From the NCBI RefSeq assembly GCF_900177685.1, contig NZ_FXAY01000001.1, positions 744,001 to 808,000 on the forward strand: a DNA stretch of 64,000 nucleotides, read 5' to 3'. Position 1 is the first letter of the stretch. Every line of letters starts with the position of its first letter. The notes beneath the pieces were generated by a model. It had not been told where the DNA came from. It saw only the letters and a program-made list of their open reading frames with translations, and searched no databases. Positions 16,275-25,160 of the stretch are shown piece by piece. The DNA comes from Agreia pratensis (lineage in GTDB: Bacteria; Actinomycetota; Actinomycetes; Actinomycetales; Microbacteriaceae). Position numbers and translations under genes: made by a program.

Positions 16275-16973
16275 ATGACGATGGATGCCGGCACGCCGGC
16301 CGCCGCCCAGCAGCCCGCGGCAGTTCCCGGCGTCGACATTCCAGACGCCCGGGGCCGCACCGGCCTCGACCAGACCGGCCGTGAGCTGACGGGCAACCCC
16401 CGCGTTCGCGTCAAAGACGTGCGACTGCTCTCGTCGAACTGGCACGTCTTCCGTGCCAACACGCTGGAATACCAGCGCGCCGACGGGGTGTGGGAGACGC
16501 AGCACCGCGAGACGTACGATCGCGGCAACGGTGCGACCATCCTGCTCTACTCGCTCGAGAAGCGCACGGTGCTGCTGACCCGTCAGTTCCGCTACCCGGC
16601 ATACGTGAACGGGCATCCCGACGGCAATCTCATCGAGGCGGCCGCGGGCCTGCTCGATGACGACGACCCGCTCACCGCCATCCGGCGCGAGGCGCGTGAG
16701 GAGACCGGGCACGAGATCGGCGAGGTGAGCCCTGTATTCGAGGCCTATATGAGCCCGGGTTCTGTCACAGAGAAGCTCTTCTTCTTCGCCGCGCCCTATT
16801 CGCCCGACACCCGAGCGGATGCCGGTGGCGGGCTCGCCGACGAGGGCGAAGAGATCGAATTGCTCGAGATCGACTTCGACGAGGCACTCGACCGCATCGG
16901 CAACGACATCATCGACGCGAAGACCATCATGCTGCTGCAGTGGGCCGCACTGCGCGGACCGTTCGCACGCTGA
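16275..16973 (+). CDS. NUDIX hydrolase, NudK (GDP-mannose pyrophosphatase) type
   Basis: The 232-residue protein contains the NudK-like landmarks YDRGNGATILLY, VNGHPDGNLIEAAAGLLD, IRREAREETGHEIG and YMSPGSVTE. The Nudix box is one residue shorter between Gly and Arg-Glu than the textbook motif, as in E. coli NudK (YffH), which hydrolyses GDP-mannose and other NDP-sugars. A downstream ADP-ribose-type activity is possible. About 45 N-terminal residues rich in Ala, Pro and Gln precede the domain. It is likely cotranscribed with yajQ. Confidence 0.85.
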   Translation: MTMDAGTPAAAQQPAAVPGVDIPDARGRTGLDQTGRELTGNPRVRVKDVRLLSSNWHVFRANTLEYQRADGVWETQHRETYDRGNGATILLYSLEKRTVLLTRQFRYPAYVNGHPDGNLIEAAAGLLDDDDPLTAIRREAREETGHEIGEVSPVFEAYMSPGSVTEKLFFFAAPYSPDTRADAGGGLADEGEEIELLEIDFDEALDRIGNDIIDAKTIMLLQWAALRGPFAR

Positions 16974-16978
16974 CGGGT

Positions 16979-17025
16979 CGTTCCCTGAGCTTGTCGAAGG
17001 GGCCCTTCGACAAGCTCAGGGAACA
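16979..17025. repeat. Family B palindrome pair (copy B1)
   Basis: GTTCCCTGAGCTTGTCGAAG followed by its reverse complement, an essentially perfect palindrome with arms over 20 bp. It lies in the convergent junction of nudK and the siderophore-binding protein and could act as a bidirectional terminator, though no T-tract follows. Confidence 0.88.
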
Positions 17026-17031
17026 GTGTCG

Positions 17032-18036
17032 TTACTTTGCGGCGGCCGCCAGAGTGTCGACGAGGTTGTCGAGGCCCCACGGGAGCGACAGCGCGGTGGG
17101 CGGTGAGACGGCGGAGATGTTCTGTGCTCCCACCAGCTGCGCGGCGTGCCCGGCAGCGACGGCCGGAATCACGGACGTCTGCGGCGAACTGGTGAACGCA
17201 TCGGCCTCGGGCTGTGTGGTCGCATAATTCAGCACGACATCGGCCTGGAGCTTGTCGAGCTGCTCGTAGCTGAGCGTGTAGAAGAACGTGCCATCGCCGT
17301 TCGACAGATCATCGACGGCGGGGGCATTCGTGAAGCCGAGGTCGAACATGAAGCCCACCCGCGGATCGTTCTTCTTGTAGACGTAGAACGTGCCGGAGCT
17401 GTCGGCCACGGCGGCGAGAGTCTTTCCCTTGAACTCGGGGTGCTCAGCTGCCTTCTGCGCGATCTGCGCGTCGATGCCATCGAGTACCTTCTTGGCCTCG
17501 TCGCTCTTGCCGAGAGCGGTGCCCACGGTGGTGACGACGTCGCGCCACGGGGTGCTCCACGCCTGGTCGGGGTATGCGACGGTCGGGGCGATCTCCGAGA
17601 GCTTCTTGTACTGCTCCTCGGTGATGCCCGAGTAGACGGCCAGAATGACGTCGGGGTCGGCAGCAGCGATGGCTTCGTACGGCGGCTCGTCGGGCGACTC
17701 GGGAAGGATCGTCGGCATCGCGGCGCCGTCTTTGTCGATCGCGTCTTTGACCCAGGGCAGCACGCCGTCTTTGTCGCCCGCGTACGAGTCGAACGGGATG
17801 GCGACAGGAATCACCCCGAGGGCGATGGATGCGTCGGTGCTGCCCCATCCGAGCGTCACGACGTTCTTCGGGTTGGCCGGCACGGTGGTCTCACCGAAAG
17901 CGTGCTCGATGGTCGCTCCGCCAGCCGACGCGGAGTCGGTCGAGGAGTCTGAGGCAGCGGTGCTGCAGCCGGCGAGCAGGAGTGCGGCGGTGAGAGTCGA
18001 CGCGACGACCGCAGCGAGTTTCATTCTTCGGGGCAC
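17032..18036 (-). CDS. Fe3+-siderophore ABC transporter substrate-binding lipoprotein
   Basis: A type III (FecB/FepB-like) binding protein of 334 residues. The signal MKLAAVVASTLTAALLLAGC ends in a lipobox, so it is anchored outside the membrane. Conserved features include VVTLGWGSTDASIALG, AAADPDVILAVYSG and the long interdomain helix region. The GTG start is chosen because GGAG lies 8 nt upstream; the alternative ATG is four codons later. It has its own DtxR-type box about 40 bp upstream and is separated from the ATPase-permease operon by 81 bp. Confidence 0.9.
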   Translation of the reverse strand: MPRRMKLAAVVASTLTAALLLAGCSTAASDSSTDSASAGGATIEHAFGETTVPANPKNVVTLGWGSTDASIALGVIPVAIPFDSYAGDKDGVLPWVKDAIDKDGAAMPTILPESPDEPPYEAIAAADPDVILAVYSGITEEQYKKLSEIAPTVAYPDQAWSTPWRDVVTTVGTALGKSDEAKKVLDGIDAQIAQKAAEHPEFKGKTLAAVADSSGTFYVYKKNDPRVGFMFDLGFTNAPAVDDLSNGDGTFFYTLSYEQLDKLQADVVLNYATTQPEADAFTSSPQTSVIPAVAAGHAAQLVGAQNISAVSPPTALSLPWGLDNLVDTLAAAAK

Positions 18037-18075
18037 GGAAAATTCTCCAATGGTGATGCGAAGTGGCAAGGGATG

Positions 18076-18094
18076 TTAGGTAAGCCTAAGCTCA
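18076..18094. promoter_or_regulatory. DtxR/IdeR-type iron box before the binding-protein gene
   Basis: TTAGGTAAGCCTAAGCTCA matches 17 of 19 positions of the degenerate iron box TWAGGTWAGSCTWACCTWA. Placement 40 bp upstream of the start suggests repression of the binding-protein gene by Fe2+-DtxR. Confidence 0.8.
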
Positions 18095-18117
18095 CCTGGT
18101 CGAAAACCGCTAATGCT

Positions 18118-18918
18118 TCACAGACCGTGATGAAAACGCCCCATCGGTACGACCATGGGTGAGTGACTGATGGGATCGTCGATGATGACGGCCTCGAGAC
18201 CGAACGCAGCGCCCACGGTGTCGACCGAGATCACATCGGCCGGCGCCCCCTCCGCCACGATCTTTCCGGCCGACATCACCACGAGGTGATCGGCATAGCG
18301 CGCCGCCAGATTGAGGTCGTGCAGCACCATCACCACGGTGGTTCCCCGCTCGCGGTTCAGTTCGTGGAGCAGGTCGAGAACCTCGATCTGGTGGGTCACA
18401 TCGAGGAAGGTCGTGGGCTCGTCGAGCAGCAGAATGTCGGTCTGTTGCGCGAGCGCCATGGCGATCCAGACCCGCTGGCGCTGGCCACCCGACAGTTCGT
18501 CGATACGACGGTCGGCCAGATCGACCGTGTCGGTCGACCGCAGAGCCTCCGCGACGGCCTCGGAATCCTCGGCGGTCCACTGCCTGAACAGCCCCTGGCG
18601 AGGAAACCGTCCACGCCCCACCAGATCGGCCACGGTGATGCCGTCGGGAGCGATCGGCTGCTGAGGAAGCAGGCCGAGCACGGTGGCCAGTTGCTTGCTC
18701 GGGTAGCGGTGCACATCCGTTCCGTCGAGCGTCACGATGCCCGCCTCCGGGCGCATCAGCCGCGCGAACGCGCGGAGAAGGGTCGATTTGCCGCAGGCGT
18801 TCGGGCCCACGATCACGGTGACGCGGCCGTCGGGGATGACGGCGTCGAGGTTCTCGACGACACGACGCCCGTCGTAGCCGAGAGATAGAGAATCCGCTCG
18901 CAGTTCATGAGACGTCAT
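18118..18918 (-). CDS. Fe3+-siderophore ABC transporter ATP-binding protein (FecE-like)
   Basis: A 266-residue cytoplasmic ATPase. Walker A is GPNACGKSTLL, the signature is LSGGQRQRVW, and Walker B is DILLLDEPTTFLD, followed by the H-loop MVLHDLNLA. The Q-loop LLPQQPIAPDGITV is typical of the FepC/FhuC family. It overlaps the upstream permease gene by four bases and energises uptake through the two permeases. Confidence 0.94.
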   Translation of the reverse strand: MTSHELRADSLSLGYDGRRVVENLDAVIPDGRVTVIVGPNACGKSTLLRAFARLMRPEAGIVTLDGTDVHRYPSKQLATVLGLLPQQPIAPDGITVADLVGRGRFPRQGLFRQWTAEDSEAVAEALRSTDTVDLADRRIDELSGGQRQRVWIAMALAQQTDILLLDEPTTFLDVTHQIEVLDLLHELNRERGTTVVMVLHDLNLAARYADHLVVMSAGKIVAEGAPADVISVDTVGAAFGLEAVIIDDPISHSPMVVPMGRFHHGL

Positions 18919-19976
18919 GCTGTTCCTCTCGATCGGTTGCTGCGGGCCAGCAGAATTAGTAGAACGGGGGCGCCCACGATGCCCGTCACGATGCCCACGG
19001 GCACCTGGAGACCGGAGACCGCGTGCTGAGCGATCAGGTCGGAGCCCGTCACCACGAGCGCGCCCACGAGTGCACTCACGACGAGAGCGGGCCCCGTTCC
19101 GCCCAGAAGCCGACGCGCGATAGGCGCCGAGACGAAGGCCACGAAGACGACCGGCCCTGCGGCAGCCGTGGCGACGGCCGCCAGCCCCACAGCGATCAGG
19201 GTGATGACGAGCCGCGCCGGCGTGACGCGCACGCCGAGGCCGGTGGCGGCCTCGTCGCCGAGTTGCAGCATCCGGAGCCGGGGCGACACGACGGCGAGCG
19301 CCACCGCGAGCACGACGAGCCCCACGGCGGTGCTGGTCAGCTCCTCCGACGTGACAGTTCCGAGGCTGCCGACCAGCCAGACGAGTGCCGACTGCGCGTC
19401 GCGCACATCGGAGCGGGTGAGCATGAAATTGATCGCCGCCTGCGCCAGAAAGGCGAGAGCGATGCCGATGAGCACGAAGCGAGATCCGACGACGCCGTGT
19501 CGGGCGGCGAGTACGGTGATGAGGCCGGCCACAAGCACGGCGCCCCCGAACGCGGCGAACGAGACGGCGAGGCCGCTCCAGCCGAGCAGCAGGATCGATC
19601 CGACAGCGGCTGCGCTGGCGCCCTGGGTGATGCCGATGATGTCGGGGCTCGCCAGGGGGTTGCCGAGCAGACTCTGGAAGACCGCGCCGGCAAGCCCGAA
19701 GGCCGCGCCGACCATCAGGCCGAGCAGAAGTCGAGGCACGCGGAGGCCGAAGATCACGAAGCGGTCGCCACCGCTGCCTCCGCCGAACAGAGTGGTGAGA
19801 ACATCACCCGGCGCGACGACCCGATCGCCGAGCATCAGCGCCAGCACGGCCAGCCCCACGAGCGCCGCCGCCATAACGACAGCGACGACGAGAGACCGGA
19901 TGCGCCCAGCGCGGCGGGCGACGGCGACACGCGCGAGATCGTCGAGAAGGGGCTGGTATCGCTCCGGCACGGTCAT
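18915..19976 (-). CDS. FecCD-family iron-siderophore permease, second subunit
   Basis: A polytopic membrane protein of 353 residues with roughly nine to ten hydrophobic segments. It carries the FecCD landmarks FGLRVPRLLLGLMVGAAFGLAGAVFQSL, NPLASPDIIG, LGDEAATGLGVRV and FVAFVSAPIARRL. The N-terminal 40 residues are soluble (MTVPERYQPLLDDLARV). The ATG overlaps the stop of the first permease (ATGA), so the upstream part of the longer open frame is not used. It forms a heterodimer with the preceding permease. Confidence 0.92.
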   Translation of the reverse strand: MTVPERYQPLLDDLARVAVARRAGRIRSLVVAVVMAAALVGLAVLALMLGDRVVAPGDVLTTLFGGGSGGDRFVIFGLRVPRLLLGLMVGAAFGLAGAVFQSLLGNPLASPDIIGITQGASAAAVGSILLLGWSGLAVSFAAFGGAVLVAGLITVLAARHGVVGSRFVLIGIALAFLAQAAINFMLTRSDVRDAQSALVWLVGSLGTVTSEELTSTAVGLVVLAVALAVVSPRLRMLQLGDEAATGLGVRVTPARLVITLIAVGLAAVATAAAGPVVFVAFVSAPIARRLLGGTGPALVVSALVGALVVTGSDLIAQHAVSGLQVPVGIVTGIVGAPVLLILLARSNRSRGTA

Positions 19977-20983
19977 CGTGTGACCGCCCTGTTTCCTCTG
20001 ACGAGGACGATCAGCGCGGGCGCACCGATGAGCGCGACCACGATGCCCGCCTCGAGCTCCGAGGGCGGGGCGATGAGGCGCCCGACGGTGTCGGCGATGA
20101 CGAGCAACGCCGCCCCGAGAGGCATCGACCAGAGCAGGATCCAGCGATAGTCGGCCCCAACGAAGCGACGCACGATGTGCGGCACGACGAGGCCGACGAA
20201 CACGAGGGGGCCAGCAAGCGACGTCGCCGAGCCGCACAGGAGAATGATGGCGACGCCCGCGACGATGCGGGTGAGTCCCACACGCTGGCCGAGCCCCCGG
20301 GCCACATCGTCACCGAGAGCGAGCGAGTTGAGGCTGCGCCCGAGCAGCAGAGCGGCTGCCGCCCCTACGACGAGGAACGGCGACACGGTGGCGACAGTGG
20401 ACACGTCTCGGCCCACCAGAGAGCCCGCAGACCAGAAGCGGAACTGCGCGAGAGTATCGAGGTCGCGCAGCAGAATCAGGGTGATGAACGATGTGAGCAC
20501 CGCCGTCGTGGCCGCGCCGGCGAGGGTGAGGCTGAGCGGAGACGGCCCCGTGCGCCCAGAAGCCACAGCGTAGACCAGCGCCGCTGCCAGCGCGGCTCCC
20601 CCGAAGGCGAACCAGACGTACCCTGACGGTGCCGTCACTCCGAAGAACGCGATAGCCGCGACCACCGCGAGCGACGCACCGGCGTTCACCCCCAGGAGAC
20701 CCGGATCAGCGAGCGGGTTTCGGGTGAGTCCTTGCATCAGCGCGCCCGCGAGTCCGAGTGCCGCACCCGCAACGAGACCGATGATCGTGCGGGGAACGCG
20801 CAGATCGAGCACCACCATCTGCTCGACGCTGGCGGTGCCACGCGAGAACACCGCGTCGAACACCGAAGCCACATCGATAGAACGACTCCCGAGCAACAGG
20901 CTGGCCCCCACCGAGAGGAGCACGACGACGAGAAGGGCGAAGAATCCCAGCACCCTCGTCGCGGGCCGGGTGAAGGTAAGCAT
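19973..20983 (-). CDS. FecCD-family iron-siderophore permease, first subunit
   Basis: A 336-residue polytopic permease with LDLRVPRTIIGLVAGAALGLAGALMQGL, NPLADPGLLG, LGDDVARGLGQRV and FVGLVVPHIVRRFVG. It is the first gene of the permease-permease-ATPase operon. The start codon lies inside a DtxR-type iron box, so repressor binding would directly block initiation of transcription and possibly translation. Confidence 0.92.
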   Translation of the reverse strand: MLTFTRPATRVLGFFALLVVVLLSVGASLLLGSRSIDVASVFDAVFSRGTASVEQMVVLDLRVPRTIIGLVAGAALGLAGALMQGLTRNPLADPGLLGVNAGASLAVVAAIAFFGVTAPSGYVWFAFGGAALAAALVYAVASGRTGPSPLSLTLAGAATTAVLTSFITLILLRDLDTLAQFRFWSAGSLVGRDVSTVATVSPFLVVGAAAALLLGRSLNSLALGDDVARGLGQRVGLTRIVAGVAIILLCGSATSLAGPLVFVGLVVPHIVRRFVGADYRWILLWSMPLGAALLVIADTVGRLIAPPSELEAGIVVALIGAPALIVLVRGNRAVTR

Positions 20984-20990
20984 TACCTAA
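20972..20990. promoter_or_regulatory. DtxR/IdeR-type iron box overlapping the permease start codon
   Basis: GAAGGTAAGCATTACCTAA matches 17 of 19 positions of TWAGGTWAGSCTWACCTWA and contains the inverted repeat AGGTAA/TTACCT. The permease start codon is at its centre. Confidence 0.82.
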
Positions 20991-21038
20991 GTATGACAGC
21001 CCACCAGGACCGACCGAGGAGCAGCGGCGAGTCGAACG

Positions 21039-22583
21039 TCAGTAGGTGACGGTGACCTCGGTGCCCATCGGGGCCCAGTCGAAGACATTGGCGGCCTTGT
21101 CGAGCGGCATGTTGATGCAGCCGTGGCTCATGACATTGCCGAAGTTGTTGTGCCAATACGCACCGTGAAGAGCCTCGTCACCGTTGTAGTACATGACGTC
21201 AGGCACGTTCTGCGTGTAGTAGTTCGGCGCCTGGGTCAGGTCGGGGTTGCCCATGTTCTGCGAACTCAGCTTGGCCGTGATGCGGAAGTTGCCCGTGTGC
21301 GAATCGTGCCCTGACACACCCGACGAGATCAGGAAACTGTCGATGACCTGACCGTTCTCGAAGAGATACTCGCGCTGTTCGCTCAGGTTGACCACGATAT
21401 TGCGCGATGTCTTCGTGACCTGGGCGGCGGTGACGGTGACGGGAAGCTCGAACACCGGCTTGCCTTCAGCCAACTGAGTCGCGTAGGCGGCAGCGACCCC
21501 ACTGGTATCGCCGAGTGCACGCCCGTCGGCGCCCGCGGCGATCGTATCGAGCGTCGCACCTTCTGTATCGGTGATCTCGGTGCCGTTGACCACATCACGG
21601 TTCACAGCCGCCGGCAGGGTGTCGACGACCTTCTGAATGGCCGCCTTGTCTGCCGTGTAGCTGTAGCTGCCGTCGTCGTTCGTCGAGAGCGTGATCCACG
21701 ATGCCACCACTGCGCGGTCGACCGGAACGGTGCGCTCCTCGCCGACATAGAAGCCTGCGGTGTCGAGAATGGTGTTCAACTCAGTGGCCGTCGCGGTCAC
21801 AGAATCGGTCGATGCAGACGCAGCTACCACAGTCGGTGTCACAGCGACGTCGACACTGGTTTTGCCCGAGACGAGCGCGTCTTGCAACGCGCTGCGGAAC
21901 GAATCGAGGTCTACGCCCGCGCCGTCGACGGCGGGTGTGACGACGTAGGTGGCCGTTGCGGAGTCGAAGGCCATCGTCGCGTTCACCGGATCGACGAAGA
22001 GTTCGGGAGCGAGTTTGCGCAGGGCGGACGTCGCCGTCTTGGTATCGATCTTGACGGTCGGCGTGACGGCTGTCTTCGCGTTCCACTCGGTCACGTTCCA
22101 GAACGGACTCTGGGAGTACGCCTTCTCGGCGAGCGTCTGAGCGTCGACCGATGCGCCGAGGTCGGCGCCCTTGAGTTCGGTGGCCGAGCTGCTGGTCGAG
22201 GCGTTCGCGATGCTGGCACCGAGCTGGGCGCCGTTCACGATCTTGTCGCCGTCGGCTCCGGTAATGACGACAGCCGTGTTGGCGAGTCGCTGACTCACGG
22301 CGTCGGATGCGGCTCCGACGGTCATTCCGCCGACATTCACGCCGGCGACGGTGGTGCCGGGTGCGATCAACAGCAACGAGGCGGCGACCAGCGCGATCGT
22401 CGCTACGGCAGCGGGGATGCCGAGCCAGAGCCCGAGATGACGCTTCTTCTTCTTCGTCGCCTCGGGAATGACCCATCGGGTCGTCTCGGGCGCAGCAGAC
22501 GCGGCCGGATCGACGGGCTCGACGCTCGCCTCGGGCGCAACCGATGCCTCGGGCGCGCTCGGCGCAGGAGCCAGTTCAGTCAC
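21039..22583 (-). CDS. L,D-transpeptidase (YkuD) with peptidoglycan-binding-like repeats
   Basis: A 514-residue type II membrane protein. An N-terminal Ala/Pro/Glu-rich tail and a basic stretch (EATKKKKRHLG) precede a single transmembrane helix at about residues 65-90. Two tandem extracellular domains resembling the PG_binding_4 type follow. The C-terminal YkuD domain has the catalytic cysteine motif MSHGCINM, the upstream His in LHGAYWHNN and VNLSEQREYLFENG. It would form 3-3 cross-links or attach proteins to peptidoglycan. The GTG start is preceded by GGAGGTGAT, the strongest Shine-Dalgarno in the window. Confidence 0.92.
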   Translation of the reverse strand: MTELAPAPSAPEASVAPEASVEPVDPAASAAPETTRWVIPEATKKKKRHLGLWLGIPAAVATIALVAASLLLIAPGTTVAGVNVGGMTVGAASDAVSQRLANTAVVITGADGDKIVNGAQLGASIANASTSSSATELKGADLGASVDAQTLAEKAYSQSPFWNVTEWNAKTAVTPTVKIDTKTATSALRKLAPELFVDPVNATMAFDSATATYVVTPAVDGAGVDLDSFRSALQDALVSGKTSVDVAVTPTVVAASASTDSVTATATELNTILDTAGFYVGEERTVPVDRAVVASWITLSTNDDGSYSYTADKAAIQKVVDTLPAAVNRDVVNGTEITDTEGATLDTIAAGADGRALGDTSGVAAAYATQLAEGKPVFELPVTVTAAQVTKTSRNIVVNLSEQREYLFENGQVIDSFLISSGVSGHDSHTGNFRITAKLSSQNMGNPDLTQAPNYYTQNVPDVMYYNGDEALHGAYWHNNFGNVMSHGCINMPLDKAANVFDWAPMGTEVTVTY

Positions 22584-22660
22584 GTCATCACCTCCGCCTC
22601 GGAGAACCCACTTCACACATGCTACGTCACGAGTTCGCTTCGGCCGGTAACAATAAGGCG

Positions 22661-24013
22661 TCAGGTGTTGGAAACTCGGATCATCTCGTCGCGCGGCACG
22701 ACCTTCTTACGCAGGCGACCCTCGGCCTCGCCGAGCGCGAGCTCGTGTTGGTCGAGCTGGTGCCAGCCGTCGATGGTCGTGAACTCGACACCTCGTGAGG
22801 TGAGCAATTCGACGATGCTCTGCTCGTCGGGGTGAGTCGGCGCCCACCAGCTCGCCTGGTCGTTCACAACGTGCTGGATGGTCTCCATGGCATCGGACTT
22901 GGTGTGCCCGATGAGACCCACTGGGCCGCGCTTGATCCATCCTGTGGCGTAGACGCCGGGAATGACGGAGTTGTCGTCGGCGAGCGCCTGGCCCTCGTGA
23001 TTCGGGATCACGCCGTGGCGCTCATCGAACGGGATGTCGGCGAGCGGCGATCCGAAATACCCCACGGCCCGATAGATGGCCTGGATCTCGATCTCGCGGA
23101 TCTCGCCCGTTCCCTCGACGCTGCCGGCACCGTCGGGCCGCGTGCGTTCGTAACGGATCGACGCGACCCGGCCATCGGCATCCGATGTGATTTCGAGCGG
23201 CTTCGCGTAGAAGTGCAGGTGCAGGCGGCGAGAGGCCTCGCCCACCGGCCGCTCACGCCACTGATTGAGCACCTTGTTGATGACGAAGACCTGCTTGTTG
23301 CTCGCGATCGCGGCCTTCGAGGCCTCGTCGAGCTCGAAATCCTCGTCGTAGACGATCATGTCGACGTCACGCATCTCGCCGAGCTCACGCAGCTCGAGCG
23401 GGGTGAACTTGACCTGCGCGGGGCCCCGGCGACCGAAGACATGCACATCGGTGACGGGCGACGACTTGAGGATCTCGTAGACGTTGTCGGGGATCTCGGT
23501 GGGCAGCAGGTCGTCGGCGTGCTTGGCGAGGATGCGCGACACGTCGAGCGCGACGTTGCCGTTGCCGATCACGGCGACCGACTGGGCCTCGAGCGGCCAC
23601 GTGCGCGGAACATCCGGATGGCCGTCGAACCAGCTCACGAAGTCGGCGGCGCCGTAGGAGCCCTCGAGCTCGATGCCGGGGATCGCCAGCGGCGCGTCGG
23701 TGATGGCGCCCGTGGCGAAGATGACGGCGTTGTAGTGCTTCTTGAGGTCGTCGAGGGTCACGTCGACGCCGTAGCGCACATTGCCGAAGAAGCGGATGTC
23801 ACCGCGATCGAGCACCTCGCGCAGAGCGGTGATGATGCCCTTGATGCGCGGGTGGTCGGGTGCGACGCCGTAGCGAACGAGTCCGTATGGAGCGGGAAGG
23901 TGCTCGAAGAGGTCGATCGAGACGTCGAAATGACGTTCGGCCTTGATCAGAAGGTCGGCAGCGTAGATTCCGGCGGGGCCGGCTCCGACGATGGCCAGTC
24001 GCAACGTGGTCAT
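22661..24013 (-). CDS. Ferredoxin-NADP+ reductase, FprA type
   Basis: A 450-residue adrenodoxin-reductase-like flavoprotein. The FAD dinucleotide motif VGAGPAGIYAADLL is at residues 9-22, APYGLVRYGVAPDH follows, and the NADP site is VIGNGNVALDVSRIL. The C-terminal GWIKRGPVGLIGHTKSDA is also typical of FprA. It transfers electrons between NADPH and ferredoxins, for example for P450s. It follows the polyprenyl synthase gene by 16 nt and is probably cotranscribed. Confidence 0.92.
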   Translation of the reverse strand: MTTLRLAIVGAGPAGIYAADLLIKAERHFDVSIDLFEHLPAPYGLVRYGVAPDHPRIKGIITALREVLDRGDIRFFGNVRYGVDVTLDDLKKHYNAVIFATGAITDAPLAIPGIELEGSYGAADFVSWFDGHPDVPRTWPLEAQSVAVIGNGNVALDVSRILAKHADDLLPTEIPDNVYEILKSSPVTDVHVFGRRGPAQVKFTPLELRELGEMRDVDMIVYDEDFELDEASKAAIASNKQVFVINKVLNQWRERPVGEASRRLHLHFYAKPLEITSDADGRVASIRYERTRPDGAGSVEGTGEIREIEIQAIYRAVGYFGSPLADIPFDERHGVIPNHEGQALADDNSVIPGVYATGWIKRGPVGLIGHTKSDAMETIQHVVNDQASWWAPTHPDEQSIVELLTSRGVEFTTIDGWHQLDQHELALGEAEGRLRKKVVPRDEMIRVSNT

Positions 24014-24029
24014 TTAGGGAGGTGTTTCC

Positions 24030-25151
24030 TTAATTTGTGCGATCCACCACAGTGTCGGCGAATCGGGTGAGGGTCTTCTTGACGGTTCCGTCTGGAAGAG
24101 GAGCAAGAGCATCGACGGCACCGCGGGCCCAGCCGTGCGCCTCGTCGATCGTGGCCTTGGTCACCGGATGCGCGCGCAGTTCGGCGATCACAGCGTCGAC
24201 GGCGGCCTCGTCGACCTTGTCGCCCGGCTTCGCCGTGGCGACCGCGTCGATGCGCTTCAGCAAAGCCGCGGCCTCGGCGTTGCGCTTGGCACGCTTGCGC
24301 AGGTAGAGAACGGGAAGCGTGACGACGCCCGCGCGTACGTCGGTACCCGCCTTCTTGCCCGTGGGCTGAGTCTTGCCGTCACCCTCGGCGGGCGGCGACA
24401 TGTCGAGCACATCGTCGATGAGCTGGAACGCGACGCCGATCTTCTCGCCGAACTCGATCACCGGCTGCTCGTACTCGACGGGAGCGTTCGAGAAGATGAC
24501 GCCCATCTGGGCCGAGGCTGCGATCAGCGACCCCGTCTTGTCGCTCAGCACCTGCAGGTAGTGCTCGATCGGGTTCTCATTGTCTTTGGGCCCGATCGTC
24601 TCGCGCAGCTGGCCTAGGCACAGGCGCTCGAACGTGTCGGCCTGGAGCTGGATGGCGCGCTCGCCCAGGATGGAGAGCAGCTTCGACGCGCGAGCGAAGA
24701 GCAGGTCGCCGACGAGGATCGCGATGGAGTTGCCCCAGACGTTCTGCGCGGTCGGAACGCCGCGTCTCACGGGAGCCGAGTCCATGACGTCGTCGTGATA
24801 GAGCGAAGCGAGGTGAGTGAGCTCGATCGACGCGCCGGCCATGATGACCTCGTCGGTCACGCCGTCGCCGAGCTGGGCAGTGAGCATCGCCAGAATCGGC
24901 CGCACGCGCTTGCCACCGGCCTCGAGCAGATAGCGCGCCGCCACATCGGCGAGCTCGTCGCTGAATTTGACCTCGGCGAACAGCCTCGCCTCGAGACGCT
25001 CGATTCCGTCGTCTACCGCGCGGGCAACCTCGCGGTCGCGACTCGTCGAGAAGAGGCGGTCGTGCAGATTGAGCGACGACGACAGGCTCTGGGTGCGCCG
25101 GGCTTTGCCTGCGGGCGCACGCGTGCCAGCAACGGGTGTTTTCGGGGTCAC
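24030..25151 (-). CDS. Long-chain polyprenyl diphosphate synthase
   Basis: A 373-residue all-helical trans-prenyltransferase. The first aspartate-rich motif is in LYHDDVMDSAPVRRG, the second in LIDDVLDM; GGKRVRP and the GDLLFARA helix are also typical. The adjacency of menG and the other men genes suggests it makes the menaquinone side chain by condensing isopentenyl diphosphate; chain length cannot be read. The N-terminus has an extra stretch of about 35 basic/Ser-rich residues. The GTG start is 6 nt after TAGGCT. Confidence 0.9.
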   Translation of the reverse strand: MTPKTPVAGTRAPAGKARRTQSLSSSLNLHDRLFSTSRDREVARAVDDGIERLEARLFAEVKFSDELADVAARYLLEAGGKRVRPILAMLTAQLGDGVTDEVIMAGASIELTHLASLYHDDVMDSAPVRRGVPTAQNVWGNSIAILVGDLLFARASKLLSILGERAIQLQADTFERLCLGQLRETIGPKDNENPIEHYLQVLSDKTGSLIAASAQMGVIFSNAPVEYEQPVIEFGEKIGVAFQLIDDVLDMSPPAEGDGKTQPTGKKAGTDVRAGVVTLPVLYLRKRAKRNAEAAALLKRIDAVATAKPGDKVDEAAVDAVIAELRAHPVTKATIDEAHGWARGAVDALAPLPDGTVKKTLTRFADTVVDRTN

Positions 25152-25160
25152 GTGTTCAGC

